Below, piece after piece: positions 24,138-32,490 of a stretch of DNA of 39,657 bases (positions are counted from its first letter, which is position 1; each line of letters begins with the position of its first letter). The stretch comes from an uncultured Flavonifractor sp. (lineage in GTDB: Bacteria > Bacillota > Clostridia > Oscillospirales > Oscillospiraceae). The notes beneath the pieces were generated by a model. The model was not told the origin of the DNA and did no database searches. It worked only from the letters and a program-made list of their open reading frames with translations. The position numbers and the translations under genes were made by a program. The stretch covers positions 1 to 39,657 of the forward strand of contig CAJUDT010000011.1 in the NCBI GenBank assembly GCA_910585415.1. Reading direction: 5' to 3'.

Positions 24138-24169
24138 TTGAGGCTTTCTTGAGATTTGTATGGTAGAAT
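24138..24169 (+). promoter_or_regulatory. Response-regulator box and promoter, copy 1 (TCS operon)
   Basis: TTGAG (24138) and TTGAGATTTG (24149) are direct repeats 11 bases apart. They are followed after 5 bases by the -10 TAGAAT (24164-24169), which has a TG extension. Repeat spacing of one helical turn next to the -10 is typical for OmpR-family activation. An identical arrangement occurs at 25964-25995. Confidence 0.65.
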
Positions 24170-24198
24170 AAGCAAAACCACAGAGAGGGGAAATCCGT

Positions 24199-24870
24199 TT
24201 GAAACCGACACTGTTGCTTGTAGACGATGAGCGCGGCATCGTCGAGATGATGAAAGCCTATTTTTCCCCGCAATACGAAATTCTGACGGCCTACAGCGGG
24301 CAGGAGGCCATGCAGAAGGCGGAGCGGCGGCCGGATTTGATTTTGCTGGACATCAATATGCCGGGCGTGGACGGCTTGACGGTCTGTCAGACCATCCGGG
24401 CCCATGTGGCCTGTCCCATTTTGTTTTTGACTGCCCGCATTGCCTCCGCCGACCAGATTGCCGGTTTTCAGGCGGGGGCGGACGACTATATCGTCAAACC
24501 CTTCGACCTGGACGAGCTGGCGGCGCGGATTGCCGCCCATCTGCGCCGGGAGCAGCGGAGGATGCAGCCGTCGAACCTGCGCTTTTTTGGGGAGTGTGCG
24601 GTGGACTACTCCGCCCGGACCGTGACCCTCCACGGCGAGACGGTGCCGCTCTCCCGGCGGGAATTTGATATTTTGGAGCTGCTGTCCCTCCACGCGGGGC
24701 AGGTATTCGACCGGGAACGGATTTATGAACTGGTGTGGGGCATCGACGGGGAGGGCAGCAGCGATACCGTCATGGAGCATATCCGAAAAATCCGGGCCAA
24801 GCTGGCCCGGCATACATGCCGCAGCTATATTGAAACGGTCTGGGGGTGCGGGTACAAATGGAACGGCTGA
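24199..24870 (+). CDS. OmpR/PhoB-type response regulator
   Basis: A 223-residue regulator. The receiver has D9/D10, phospho-acceptor D51 (LLDINMPG), FLTAR and KPFDLDEL. The winged helix (about 130-223) has L-S-R-R-E-F-D-I-L-E-L and G-C-G-Y-K-W. The start is a TTG at 24199 with AGAGAGGGGAA upstream; no better start is available. The kinase gene overlaps its 3' end. Identical box-and-promoter units lie in front of this operon and the ABC operon at 26026, so the regulator probably controls both. Confidence 0.92.
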   Translation: MKPTLLLVDDERGIVEMMKAYFSPQYEILTAYSGQEAMQKAERRPDLILLDINMPGVDGLTVCQTIRAHVACPILFLTARIASADQIAGFQAGADDYIVKPFDLDELAARIAAHLRREQRRMQPSNLRFFGECAVDYSARTVTLHGETVPLSRREFDILELLSLHAGQVFDRERIYELVWGIDGEGSSDTVMEHIRKIRAKLARHTCRSYIETVWGCGYKWNG

Positions 24871-25967
24871 AGCATATGAGCCTGCGGCGCGCCTTTTTCC
24901 TGCTGGCCTTCTGCGGACTGCTGGCGGCGGCGGTGCTGGCGGTTTTGCTGTGGGCCGGGTGTGGGAAGCTGGCCGCCCAATATCCGTTGGGTGGAGTGAC
25001 CATCGGGAGCGATGGCACAATAACGCAGCCGCCCGCCCCGACGCCAGAGCAATGGCGGATGCTGGAGCTGCTGGAGATCATAGCCCTGTTGGGCGCTATC
25101 CTGTTTCCGGCAGCAGGTCTGGCGGCGGCGGGAACGCTCTTTTACCGCTGGAAGCTGAAAGGGCCCATTGTCCTGCTGCTGGAGGGAACCAGACGCATCC
25201 AGGCCCACGACCTGGACTTTACCATACCCGCCGTCTCGTCGGATGAGCTGGGGCAAATCTGTGCGGCCTTTGAAGGTATGCGGCTGGAGCTGCTGAAAAC
25301 CAATCAGGAGCTGTGGCGGCAGGCGGAGGAGCGCAGACGGCTCAACGCCGCCTTTGCCCACGATTTGCGCAATCCCATCACCGTTGTGAAGGGCAGCATC
25401 AAATTACTGCGGCAAAACCCCACGGACGGGCAGACCCTGGACCGGCTGGAGCGCTATGCCCTGAGAATCGAGCAGTATGTGGAGGCCATGAGCTCCATTC
25501 AGCGCCTGGAGCAGCTCCCCCTGAAAATAGGGGAGGTGTCCTGGGCTATCCTGCGGTCAGAGCTGGAGGAAACGGCGCGGCTCCTGGCCCCGGCGCTGGA
25601 GCCGGTGCTCTGGGGCCCGGAAGCGGGCGCGGTGCAGGTGGACCATGGAATCCTCCTGACCGTGGCGGAAAATTTAATCGGCAACGCGGCCCGTTATGCC
25701 CGAAAGAAGCTGGAGCTCACCCTTGCCCTGGAGGGGGAGCTGTTCACCCTCACGGTTGCGGACGACGGCCCTGGGTTTCCCCCTGAGCTGCTCCAAGAGG
25801 GGCCAAAGCCCTTTGGCAGGCTGGAAGAAAACGGGGCGCATTTCGGTATGGGCCTGTACAGCAGCAGCCTTCTGTGTCAAAAGCATGGGGGCACTCTCCG
25901 CCTGGAGAATCGGGCGGAGGGGGGTGCGGCCGCCGCTGCCTCCCTGCAAATAAATTGTAAACCTTGA
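24858..25967 (+). CDS. Sensor histidine kinase with HAMP domain
   Basis: From the ATG at 24858, inside the end of the regulator gene, the product is 369 residues. It has membrane segments at about 12-34 and 73-96 with a short external loop of about 40 residues, a HAMP-like region (98-150), H168 in FAHDLRNPITVVKG, an N box (NLIGNAARYARKKL), G1 DDGPGFP and G2 GMGLYSSSLLC. A GTG at 24846 would add four residues. The ABC transporter downstream, preceded by the same promoter unit as this operon, suggests a detoxification or envelope-stress circuit. The signal is unknown. Confidence 0.9.
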   Translation: MERLKHMSLRRAFFLLAFCGLLAAAVLAVLLWAGCGKLAAQYPLGGVTIGSDGTITQPPAPTPEQWRMLELLEIIALLGAILFPAAGLAAAGTLFYRWKLKGPIVLLLEGTRRIQAHDLDFTIPAVSSDELGQICAAFEGMRLELLKTNQELWRQAEERRRLNAAFAHDLRNPITVVKGSIKLLRQNPTDGQTLDRLERYALRIEQYVEAMSSIQRLEQLPLKIGEVSWAILRSELEETARLLAPALEPVLWGPEAGAVQVDHGILLTVAENLIGNAARYARKKLELTLALEGELFTLTVADDGPGFPPELLQEGPKPFGRLEENGAHFGMGLYSSSLLCQKHGGTLRLENRAEGGAAAAASLQINCKP

Positions 25968-25995
25968 GCGTTTTTTGAGATTTGCCCGGTACACT
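25964..25995 (+). promoter_or_regulatory. Response-regulator box and promoter, copy 2 (ABC operon)
   Basis: TTGAG (25964, overlapping the kinase stop), TTGAGATTTG (25975) and -10 TACACT (25990-25995). The repeat pitch (11) and the distance from the second repeat to the -10 (15 bases start to start) are identical to copy 1. Confidence 0.65.
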
Positions 25996-26025
25996 CCGCT
26001 TATACCACGAAAGGAGTGTGTCTTT

Positions 26026-26700
26026 ATGCAGATTGAAGCAAAGGAGCTTTCCAAAATCTATGGCGCGGGGGAAAACAAGGTGGTGGCCCTGGACCGGGCC
26101 TCGCTGACCATTGCGCCCGGCGATTTCATCTCCATCATGGGGCCCTCCGGCAGCGGGAAGAGTACGCTTCTGCACCTGCTGTCCGGGCTGGACCGGCCCA
26201 CCAGCGGGCATCTGACCTACGACGGCAAGGACATCTATACCTTGTCCGACCGGGAGCTGTCCGCCTTCCGCCGCCAGCGCATTGGATTCATTTTTCAGCA
26301 ATTCCACCTGCTGCCGGTTCTGACGGCCCGGGAAAATATCATCCTGCCCCGGCTCTTGGACAGGAAGCGGCCCGACGAGGGGTATCTTCAGACACTGGCC
26401 CAAATGCTGGGCATCCAGGAGCGCCTGACCCACCTGCCCCATGAGCTCTCCGGCGGACAGCAGCAGAGAGTTGCCATTGCCCGCGCCCTCATTGCCGGGC
26501 CGGATGTGGTCTTTGCCGACGAGCCCACCGGCAACCTGGACAGCAGGAGCGGCGGCGAGGTGATGGAGCTTTTGAAAACCGTGGGGAAAGACATGGGCAA
26601 GGCCCTGGTGGTCATAACCCATGACAGCCGCATCGCGGCGATGGCAGAGCGCAGGCTCGCCATAGTGGACGGGGTGTTGTCGGAGGTGACGGCGGAATGA
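26026..26700 (+). CDS. MacB/LolD-type ABC transporter, ATP-binding subunit
   Basis: A 224-residue ATPase with Walker A GPSGSGKST (about residue 41), Q-loop FIFQQFHLLP, signature LSGGQQQRVAIARAL, Walker B VVFADEPTGNLDS and H-loop ITHD. It belongs to the group pairing with FtsX-like permeases that export peptides or lipids, or couple ATP hydrolysis to work outside the membrane, rather than pumping across it. The ATG at 26026 has GAAAGGAG upstream. It overlaps the permease gene by ATGA and is driven by the box at 25964. Confidence 0.94.
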   Translation: MQIEAKELSKIYGAGENKVVALDRASLTIAPGDFISIMGPSGSGKSTLLHLLSGLDRPTSGHLTYDGKDIYTLSDRELSAFRRQRIGFIFQQFHLLPVLTARENIILPRLLDRKRPDEGYLQTLAQMLGIQERLTHLPHELSGGQQQRVAIARALIAGPDVVFADEPTGNLDSRSGGEVMELLKTVGKDMGKALVVITHDSRIAAMAERRLAIVDGVLSEVTAE

Positions 26701-29195
26701 GGCGCTATCGTACCCTGGCGCGAAAAGAGCTGCTGGCCCAGCGGGTCACCTCTATGCTGATTTTTTTGGCAATTGTCCTTTCCACCATGATGACCGCCGT
26801 AATCGGCCAATCTATGGGCGTCCTCTCCGCCATGCGGCAGCAGCAGGCCATCTCCATCGGCGGAAACCGCCACGCCAATTTTGTGCAGATGGACCGGCAG
26901 CAGGTGGAGGTTCTAGAGGGGGACCCCAGGCTGTCCTTTGTGGGCACCTATGTGGTATTGGGAAGTATGAAGCTGGACAACACCCTGATTCTGGGCCTCA
27001 GCGAGTTTCAGGAGGACGTGAGCGCGGTCTACCCCTCCAATTCCACCGTGAAAGAGGGCCGTCTGCCCGAGGCCCCGATGGAGCTGGCGCTTCCGGAGGA
27101 TGTATTGGGGTATCTGGGGAGCTCGGGGAAGCTGGGGGACACCCTGACCCTCACGCTCTCCAAGGCGCTGCGGCATGGTGTGGTGACCAACTCCTATGAC
27201 TTTACCGCCCAATTTACCTTGGTGGGGATTACAGAGAGCAATTACATGAGCTATGCCGCTGGAACGATCAACGGCATTGTGGGGCCTGGAACAGCGGAGG
27301 CTTTGTTGCCGGAGGAATATTTTTATTATAACGTGGACATTCGCGTAGCGGACAAGGGCACGTTTCAGGAGACGCTCAACGACCTGATTGCCGCACTGTC
27401 GGTACATGAGTTGGACACTCAGTACAATGTGCCCTATCTGGACGCCCTGGGTATCCGTTATGACGCGGAGGGAGACTTCACCGGGCAGTCCAGCGAGGGC
27501 TTTTCCATGATGCTGGCGGCGGGGCTTCTGGTGGGGACTCTGCTCCTGCTGGCGGCGGGACTGGTGATTTACAACATCCTGAAAATTACCGTTTCCAGAC
27601 GCATGACACAGTATGGCGTCCTTCGGGCGATGGGCGCGGACAAGGGGCAGCTCTATTTTCTTGTGACCGCCCAGGTCCTTTTGATTTGCGCCGTGGGGAT
27701 TCCCATCGGCCTGCTGCTGGGGACGCTCTCCGCCAAGGGTATTCTCACTGCCGCCACGGGGATGCTGTCTCCCGAAATTTTCCTGGTGCGGGACGCCGGG
27801 GAGCTGAACCGTCTGATTGAGGAAAACAGCGGCGGCAAGGGTATGTTCCTGCTGGCCAGCGCCGCGGTCACTCTGGTTTTTGCTCTGGCCGCCGCCTTGC
27901 CCGCCGCCCGGTATGCGGCGCGGGTGGCCCCCACCGTGGCAATGGCGGGCAGCCGGACCAAGGTCAGACGCCGGAGCCGGAGGGAAAAGAAAATCCACCG
28001 TTTTGAGGCGTTTTATGCCTGGCTGAACCTGAAGCGCAGCCGGGGGCGTACCGCCATCACCGTCCTGTCCCTGGTAATGAGCATTACCGTGTTCATCACC
28101 CTACAGGGGGCGGTGGGCCTGCTGGATACCGCCGGGAGCGGTGTGGCGGAGCATTATGGGGACTACTCCATCACCAACGAAACGGCGGGCTTTTCCCTGG
28201 AGGAATACCAGGCCATGGAAGAGGACCCACGGGTAGCGAAGCTGACCGCCATGCAGTTCACCTTCTACGAGCAGGGAACGGACAGCCATCCGGTGGGCAT
28301 TGCATTTAGCGTTCCCCTCCAGCCAGCGGAAACCTTCCAGGTGGTGGGACTGAACAGCGCTTACTGGGACCGGGCCTTCTCCAGCCTGCCGCCGGAGATT
28401 TTGGAAAAGCTGAAGGCCGGGGAGGGCTGTATGGTCCGCAACCCCTTGCCGCTGGTCTATGAGGGCCAGGAGGTTCCCCGCACCACGATTCTGGCGGGGG
28501 ACACCATCACCGTGGCAGAGCAGGAATTGACGGTGCTGGACACCCTGGATGGCTATGAGACTTATTTGAGTGTTGGAAACAATGGTTTCATCAATGGCGT
28601 TCAGATTGTCGTGAACGAGAGCCTATACGCCGCCCTTACCGGGAAAACGGCTTACAATGAACTGCTGCCCACCCTGGCGGAGGGTGCGGACCGGGAGGAA
28701 TATGACGCCGCAGTCGAGGCCCTGGCGGGGCGCGTCCCCGGCACGCTATGGCTGTCCTTTGAGGACACAGACCGGCAGCTGGAAGAGAGCTTTGCCCAGA
28801 CACGGTTCCTGGCCTGGGGGTTGATTTTGTTTGTAGGGCTGATTGGCCTGCTGAACATCATCAACACGGTTTATACCAACATCCATACCCGCGTCGCCGA
28901 GATTGGAATGCAGCGGGCCATCGGCATGAGCACGGGGAGCCTGTTCAAGGTGTTCCTGTGGGAGGGGGCCTATTACGGCATGATTGCGGCGGTAATTGGA
29001 AGTATCGCCGGGTATATCTGCACGATTTTTGTGGAGGCCGCTATTTCGGATGAACTCAGGCTGGTTGCCCTGCCGGTTCTCCCCATGCTGGAGGCAGCGG
29101 TACTTGCCATAGCCGCCTGCCTGCTGGCAACCTGTATCCCGCTGCGGCGCATCAGCAGGCTGAGTATTGTGGATTCCATCGAAACGGTAGAATGA
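26697..29195 (+). CDS. FtsX-like ABC permease with two FtsX modules
   Basis: An 832-residue protein with an N-terminal helix (about 18-38), a large external domain (about 40-270) and three helices (about 275-415). A second helix (about 455-475), a second external domain (about 480-690) and three more helices (about 695-825) follow. This two-module layout with large extracytoplasmic domains is typical of ABC3/FtsX permeases working with MacB/LolD-type ATPases. Each module ends with a basic, Arg-rich cytoplasmic turn (e.g. AARVAPTVAMAG, RRISRLSIVDSIE). Substrates in this class include antimicrobial peptides and lipoproteins; none can be chosen here. Confidence 0.92.
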   Translation: MRRYRTLARKELLAQRVTSMLIFLAIVLSTMMTAVIGQSMGVLSAMRQQQAISIGGNRHANFVQMDRQQVEVLEGDPRLSFVGTYVVLGSMKLDNTLILGLSEFQEDVSAVYPSNSTVKEGRLPEAPMELALPEDVLGYLGSSGKLGDTLTLTLSKALRHGVVTNSYDFTAQFTLVGITESNYMSYAAGTINGIVGPGTAEALLPEEYFYYNVDIRVADKGTFQETLNDLIAALSVHELDTQYNVPYLDALGIRYDAEGDFTGQSSEGFSMMLAAGLLVGTLLLLAAGLVIYNILKITVSRRMTQYGVLRAMGADKGQLYFLVTAQVLLICAVGIPIGLLLGTLSAKGILTAATGMLSPEIFLVRDAGELNRLIEENSGGKGMFLLASAAVTLVFALAAALPAARYAARVAPTVAMAGSRTKVRRRSRREKKIHRFEAFYAWLNLKRSRGRTAITVLSLVMSITVFITLQGAVGLLDTAGSGVAEHYGDYSITNETAGFSLEEYQAMEEDPRVAKLTAMQFTFYEQGTDSHPVGIAFSVPLQPAETFQVVGLNSAYWDRAFSSLPPEILEKLKAGEGCMVRNPLPLVYEGQEVPRTTILAGDTITVAEQELTVLDTLDGYETYLSVGNNGFINGVQIVVNESLYAALTGKTAYNELLPTLAEGADREEYDAAVEALAGRVPGTLWLSFEDTDRQLEESFAQTRFLAWGLILFVGLIGLLNIINTVYTNIHTRVAEIGMQRAIGMSTGSLFKVFLWEGAYYGMIAAVIGSIAGYICTIFVEAAISDELRLVALPVLPMLEAAVLAIAACLLATCIPLRRISRLSIVDSIETVE

Positions 29196-29247
29196 AATAC
29201 ACCCCTGGCGGTAAACAACGCAGTCCGCCGGACAGGCCGGTGAACCG

Positions 29248-29295
29248 AAAAAGCGAACGGACAAGACCCAACCGAGTCTTGCCCGTTCGCTTTTA
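29248..29295. terminator. Terminator between the ABC operon and the LytTR operon
   Basis: AAAAGCGAACGG-a-CAAGAC pairs with GTCTTG-c-CCGTTCGCTTTT. It has an A-run on one side and a T-run on the other, so it can serve both convergent operons. Confidence 0.85.
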
Positions 29296-29308
29296 TTGGG
29301 AGGAAACG

Positions 29309-30316
29309 TCACAAAATCGCCCCGCCGCCCCAAATCTGAGCCTGCGTGAGTGCTAAAATGGTTTCGGTGGGAACACCGGCAATCTCGCTGCCAAAAATCG
29401 TCCTTAGGGTTCCGCTGTTCAGCATAGCGGCCAGCTGGGACCTCGCCGCCGCAGAGGAGGCCAGCTGGTCAGCCTGAATGTGCCGCTGAATCTGCTGCTC
29501 CGCCGCCAGCTTCATAAACTCTGCGTGGCGGGCCATGCGCAAATCCCACCAGCTTTCTTCGTCCTCCGGGCCGCTTCTGGAGAAGGTAATCTCACCGCCC
29601 GCGCTGGAGGAGCAGGCATTGCAGATAGTTCCATCCTCCCCGATGGCGACGGCCTGGGACATATCCCATGTACTTCCGGGCGCTATGGCCTCGTTCCGGG
29701 CTGCATCAAAGGCAAACCATGCGTCAATTTTCGCAAAGATTTCCTGAGCATAGGCCGGGTCCTGTTCCATGCGCTCCTGTACCTTGGGGTGAATGACCAC
29801 GGCCTTGCTCCCCGGCGGGACCTTGCCCAGGGCGTGAATCTCCTTTGGGGCGGTAAATCTGCCGTCTATGGAGCCGTAGAAGGGATTGGGCCCGGTGGGC
29901 TGCCAATGCTCCAGTGTTTCCTTGGCCTTGTCCCCGTCCTGGTAGAGCAGATGATGGGGATAGTCGTTCCGCGTCCTCCAATAGCCGCTGCTGGCGTCAA
30001 AAACATGGTAATGGATGTTGGGATATTTCGCTTTCAGCATAGTTTCCAGGGAAGGGGCCTCTACCGCCTCCGTTCCCCCGGCCTGCACTTGTCCGCCAGA
30101 CCGTATCGCCAAATCCATCATCAGGCCTGCGGGCACCGCCTCCATCCCTGTGCCGGTACTCATACCGGCTGCCGGCATATCCGCTCTGCTTTTGCTGGCC
30201 TTTGCCGCCAGCGCGGAGAAGCTGCTGTCCTGGGGGCCGCTCCGCCTGGTTTCACGGGCCCTTGCAGGAGCGCCGTATGCCTGTGTCCCATAGCCCGGCT
30301 GAATCGTATTGCTCAT
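29309..30316 (-). CDS. DUF6033-like protein A, last gene of the LytTR operon
   Basis: A 335-residue protein of unknown function. The N-terminal 90 residues are low-complexity (Ala/Gly/Ser/Arg) and contain SSFSALAAKASKSRAD. The core begins at LKAKYPNIHYHVFDASSGY and contains SKAVVIHPKVQERMEQDP and IGEDGTICNACSSS. These align with LKQKYGRVTIE, NDVVIAPNILKEMASDP and HEDGTVTYICGGG of the upstream neighbour, so the two are paralogs. The motifs resemble the uncharacterised Firmicutes family I know as DUF6033, recalled and not searched. There is no signal peptide or membrane segment. The ATG has TGGGAGGGTG upstream, 21 bases after the previous gene. Confidence 0.75.
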   Translation of the reverse strand: MSNTIQPGYGTQAYGAPARARETRRSGPQDSSFSALAAKASKSRADMPAAGMSTGTGMEAVPAGLMMDLAIRSGGQVQAGGTEAVEAPSLETMLKAKYPNIHYHVFDASSGYWRTRNDYPHHLLYQDGDKAKETLEHWQPTGPNPFYGSIDGRFTAPKEIHALGKVPPGSKAVVIHPKVQERMEQDPAYAQEIFAKIDAWFAFDAARNEAIAPGSTWDMSQAVAIGEDGTICNACSSSAGGEITFSRSGPEDEESWWDLRMARHAEFMKLAAEQQIQRHIQADQLASSAAARSQLAAMLNSGTLRTIFGSEIAGVPTETILALTQAQIWGGGAIL

Positions 30317-30337
30317 CGTATCACCCTCCCATTTAAG

Positions 30338-31114
30338 TTACGGATTGAGAAAAAACAGACCTGCTTCGGCTGGAAAAGGGGCCTCCGGTGTGGCTGCGGG
30401 GGCGGATGCCATGCGCGTAATCAGCAGCTCGTTCAGACTGGAAAAGGCCGTTTCCCGCGCCGCCGTTTCTGCGGTGTGCTCAAATACGGACCTGCGCTGT
30501 GCCGCCGCCGCTGCGGCCTGCTCCTGATACTGCCGCCGCTGTTCGGCCCTTTTCCTGGCCTTCTCAGCATTGATTCGGTTTACCTCGGCCACACGCTCCG
30601 GGGAGTCGCCGCCGCCGCAAATATAGGTCACGGTTCCGTCCTCGTGAACCACAACGCCGCACGGCTCAAAGGTCAGTCCAATGGATGCCGCGAACGCCTT
30701 GCCTTTGGGAATGATATCCGTGAAAAAGCGGTCAATCTCCTGCTCGTAGTAAGCGGCTTTTTTCGGGTCGCTCGCCATTTCCTTCAAAATATTGGGGGCA
30801 ATGACTACGTCATTCCCACACATGCGCCGACCTGCACGCTCCAGGCTTGCCTGGTCTTTCCCCACAGATTCAATGGTTACCCGCCCATATTTCTGTTTCA
30901 AATGCTCCAAATAGGCATTTACTTGGGATGTTTCAGCCGTTTCATAAACGGCGGGCTGGCCGTTGACGTCCAGCGCGTCCCCTATATCCCTGCTGGCCTT
31001 TGCGGCCATATCCAGAAAGCTGGAAGACCGCGCCGCCGTACTTTGAACCGTTAGATTTCCGGGCAGGGCGCTATACATCCTGGTCAAATAGCTGCAACCC
31101 ATCACACCGCTCAT
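30338..31114 (-). CDS. DUF6033-like protein B, coupled to the AgrC-like kinase
   Basis: A 258-residue protein. The N-terminal region contains SSFLDMAAKASRDIGD, matching a motif in the downstream paralog. The core holds YLEHLKQKYGRVTIESVGKD, NDVVIAPNILKEMASDP, KIDRFF-type helices and HEDGTVTYICGGGDSPERV. A long charged helix (about 175-215) rich in Ala, Glu, Arg and Gln follows. It has no signal peptide. The ATG overlaps the kinase stop (ATGA) with GGAAAGGAG inside the kinase gene, so synthesis of the kinase and this protein is coupled. Function unknown; a signalling partner or regulated output of the two-component system is the simplest reading. Confidence 0.8.
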   Translation of the reverse strand: MSGVMGCSYLTRMYSALPGNLTVQSTAARSSSFLDMAAKASRDIGDALDVNGQPAVYETAETSQVNAYLEHLKQKYGRVTIESVGKDQASLERAGRRMCGNDVVIAPNILKEMASDPKKAAYYEQEIDRFFTDIIPKGKAFAASIGLTFEPCGVVVHEDGTVTYICGGGDSPERVAEVNRINAEKARKRAEQRRQYQEQAAAAAAQRRSVFEHTAETAARETAFSSLNELLITRMASAPAATPEAPFPAEAGLFFLNP

Positions 31115-32490
31115 AATTGACTCCTTTCCTGCAATAAAACGGTAGCGGAAAACACCTGCTGTTCCGCTTTCAGCTCCAATTCTCCCATATACTTCTCCGC
31201 CGCCCGGCGCACGTTGGACAGGCCGATACCGTGCATGGAGGCGTCCTCCTGCTTCGTTGTGACAGGCAGGCCGTCCTGCCCGAATACCACCTCGCCCGCA
31301 AAGGAGTTTTTGACCTCGATGAGAAAAAAGCGCCCCCTTCTCGCTCCCGTCAGCGCCACAAACCGCGCGTCCTCGCGGACGTTCTCGCAGGCCTCCACCG
31401 CGTTTTGGAGCAGGTTTTGGAGGATGATTCCCACATCAAAGGCATCATAGGCCCCCAAAGACTGGCAGTGGAAATCCACCTGAAAGCGAATCCTTAAAGC
31501 AAGGCTCCGCTGCCGGATATCGTTGACGATTACATCCGTGACCGGGTTTCCCGTCTGGAGCGTCAGCGCAAGACTGCTCATGCTCCCGTCCATCCGGGTG
31601 ATATAGTCCTCCAGGCTGGCATATGCGCCCTGGCTGGCCAGCCCCTTGAGGGTGGTCAGGTGGCTCCGCATTTCATGCTTTAATTGGCGGATGCGGGCAT
31701 AGAACTGCTCCGCCTCGTGAATGCGCGCCCGGATGGCCTGGGCCTGCTGGTATTCGGCATAGTGCGCGGCCTGTTCCTCCCGCAGTGCCGCCATACCCTG
31801 CTGAAAGGCGATGGTCAGATAAGCCCCGGCATAGAACAGCAGGGCCAGCACCGGCACCACCGCCAAAAGCGCCGGGTGGCGCTCATAGAGCTGGAGCAAA
31901 ACACCATCCTTGAACTCAATCAGCAGCCGGGAAATCACCTGTCCGAACAGAATCCCCGCAGCTGGCACCAGGGAGAGATAACACAGCTCCCGCCAGTGGA
32001 GGGGTATCCGCCGGGTTTGGAGCCGCCGCTGCAGGGCAAACAGCATGGCGGCAAACAGGAGGGCATGGGACAGCAGGAAGAACGTCACCAGGACAGAGGC
32101 GCGGAAAAAGACCACCTCCAACGGCTCAGTGGGGAAGGGAAGCAGCCGTTCCAGGACAAAATACAGGCTCTCCACCATCAGGCCGCTGGAGATTCTGGCG
32201 TTGCAGTAGAGCAGGGTTAAGAGAAATACCATGGAGCGCTCCAGGCCAATTAGATTGGACACCGCCAGCAGCACCACCGCCAAAACCAGCCCAAAGGAGC
32301 CTTGGGGGAGCGCCGCCCGGTGGCAGAACAGCGCGAGGAGGATATAGACGGCAAAGACAAGCGGCGGCCTCCGCCGGGTTCCGTCCCGGGGGAGGAAGGG
32401 CCGGAAAAACGCGGTGAGCAGACCGGCATATACCAGCTCCGCGGCAACGGCGTACGTTTGGTTAAAGATCTGAAATCCAGTCTCGCTCAT
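31111..32490 (-). CDS. AgrC-like multi-pass sensor histidine kinase (GHKL type)
   Basis: A 459-residue kinase. The N-terminal half has six or seven membrane helices (to about residue 230) without an external sensor domain. A coiled segment follows, then H272 in RQLKHEMRSHLTT, the N box in IILQNLLQNAVEAC and a GHKL end with HGIGLSNV. This is the layout of peptide-pheromone kinases (HPK10), which pair with LytTR regulators as here. No agrB-type processing gene or evident pheromone peptide was found next to it. It overlaps its regulator gene and the next gene by ATGA. Confidence 0.9.
   Translation of the reverse strand: MSETGFQIFNQTYAVAAELVYAGLLTAFFRPFLPRDGTRRRPPLVFAVYILLALFCHRAALPQGSFGLVLAVVLLAVSNLIGLERSMVFLLTLLYCNARISSGLMVESLYFVLERLLPFPTEPLEVVFFRASVLVTFFLLSHALLFAAMLFALQRRLQTRRIPLHWRELCYLSLVPAAGILFGQVISRLLIEFKDGVLLQLYERHPALLAVVPVLALLFYAGAYLTIAFQQGMAALREEQAAHYAEYQQAQAIRARIHEAEQFYARIRQLKHEMRSHLTTLKGLASQGAYASLEDYITRMDGSMSSLALTLQTGNPVTDVIVNDIRQRSLALRIRFQVDFHCQSLGAYDAFDVGIILQNLLQNAVEACENVREDARFVALTGARRGRFFLIEVKNSFAGEVVFGQDGLPVTTKQEDASMHGIGLSNVRRAAEKYMGELELKAEQQVFSATVLLQERSQL

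Noticed and set aside
31684..32220. Search for an AgrD-like pheromone or AgrB near the AgrC-like kinase
   Set aside because: Neither a cysteine-containing short peptide gene nor an AgrB-like membrane protease was found on either strand around 29200-33400.
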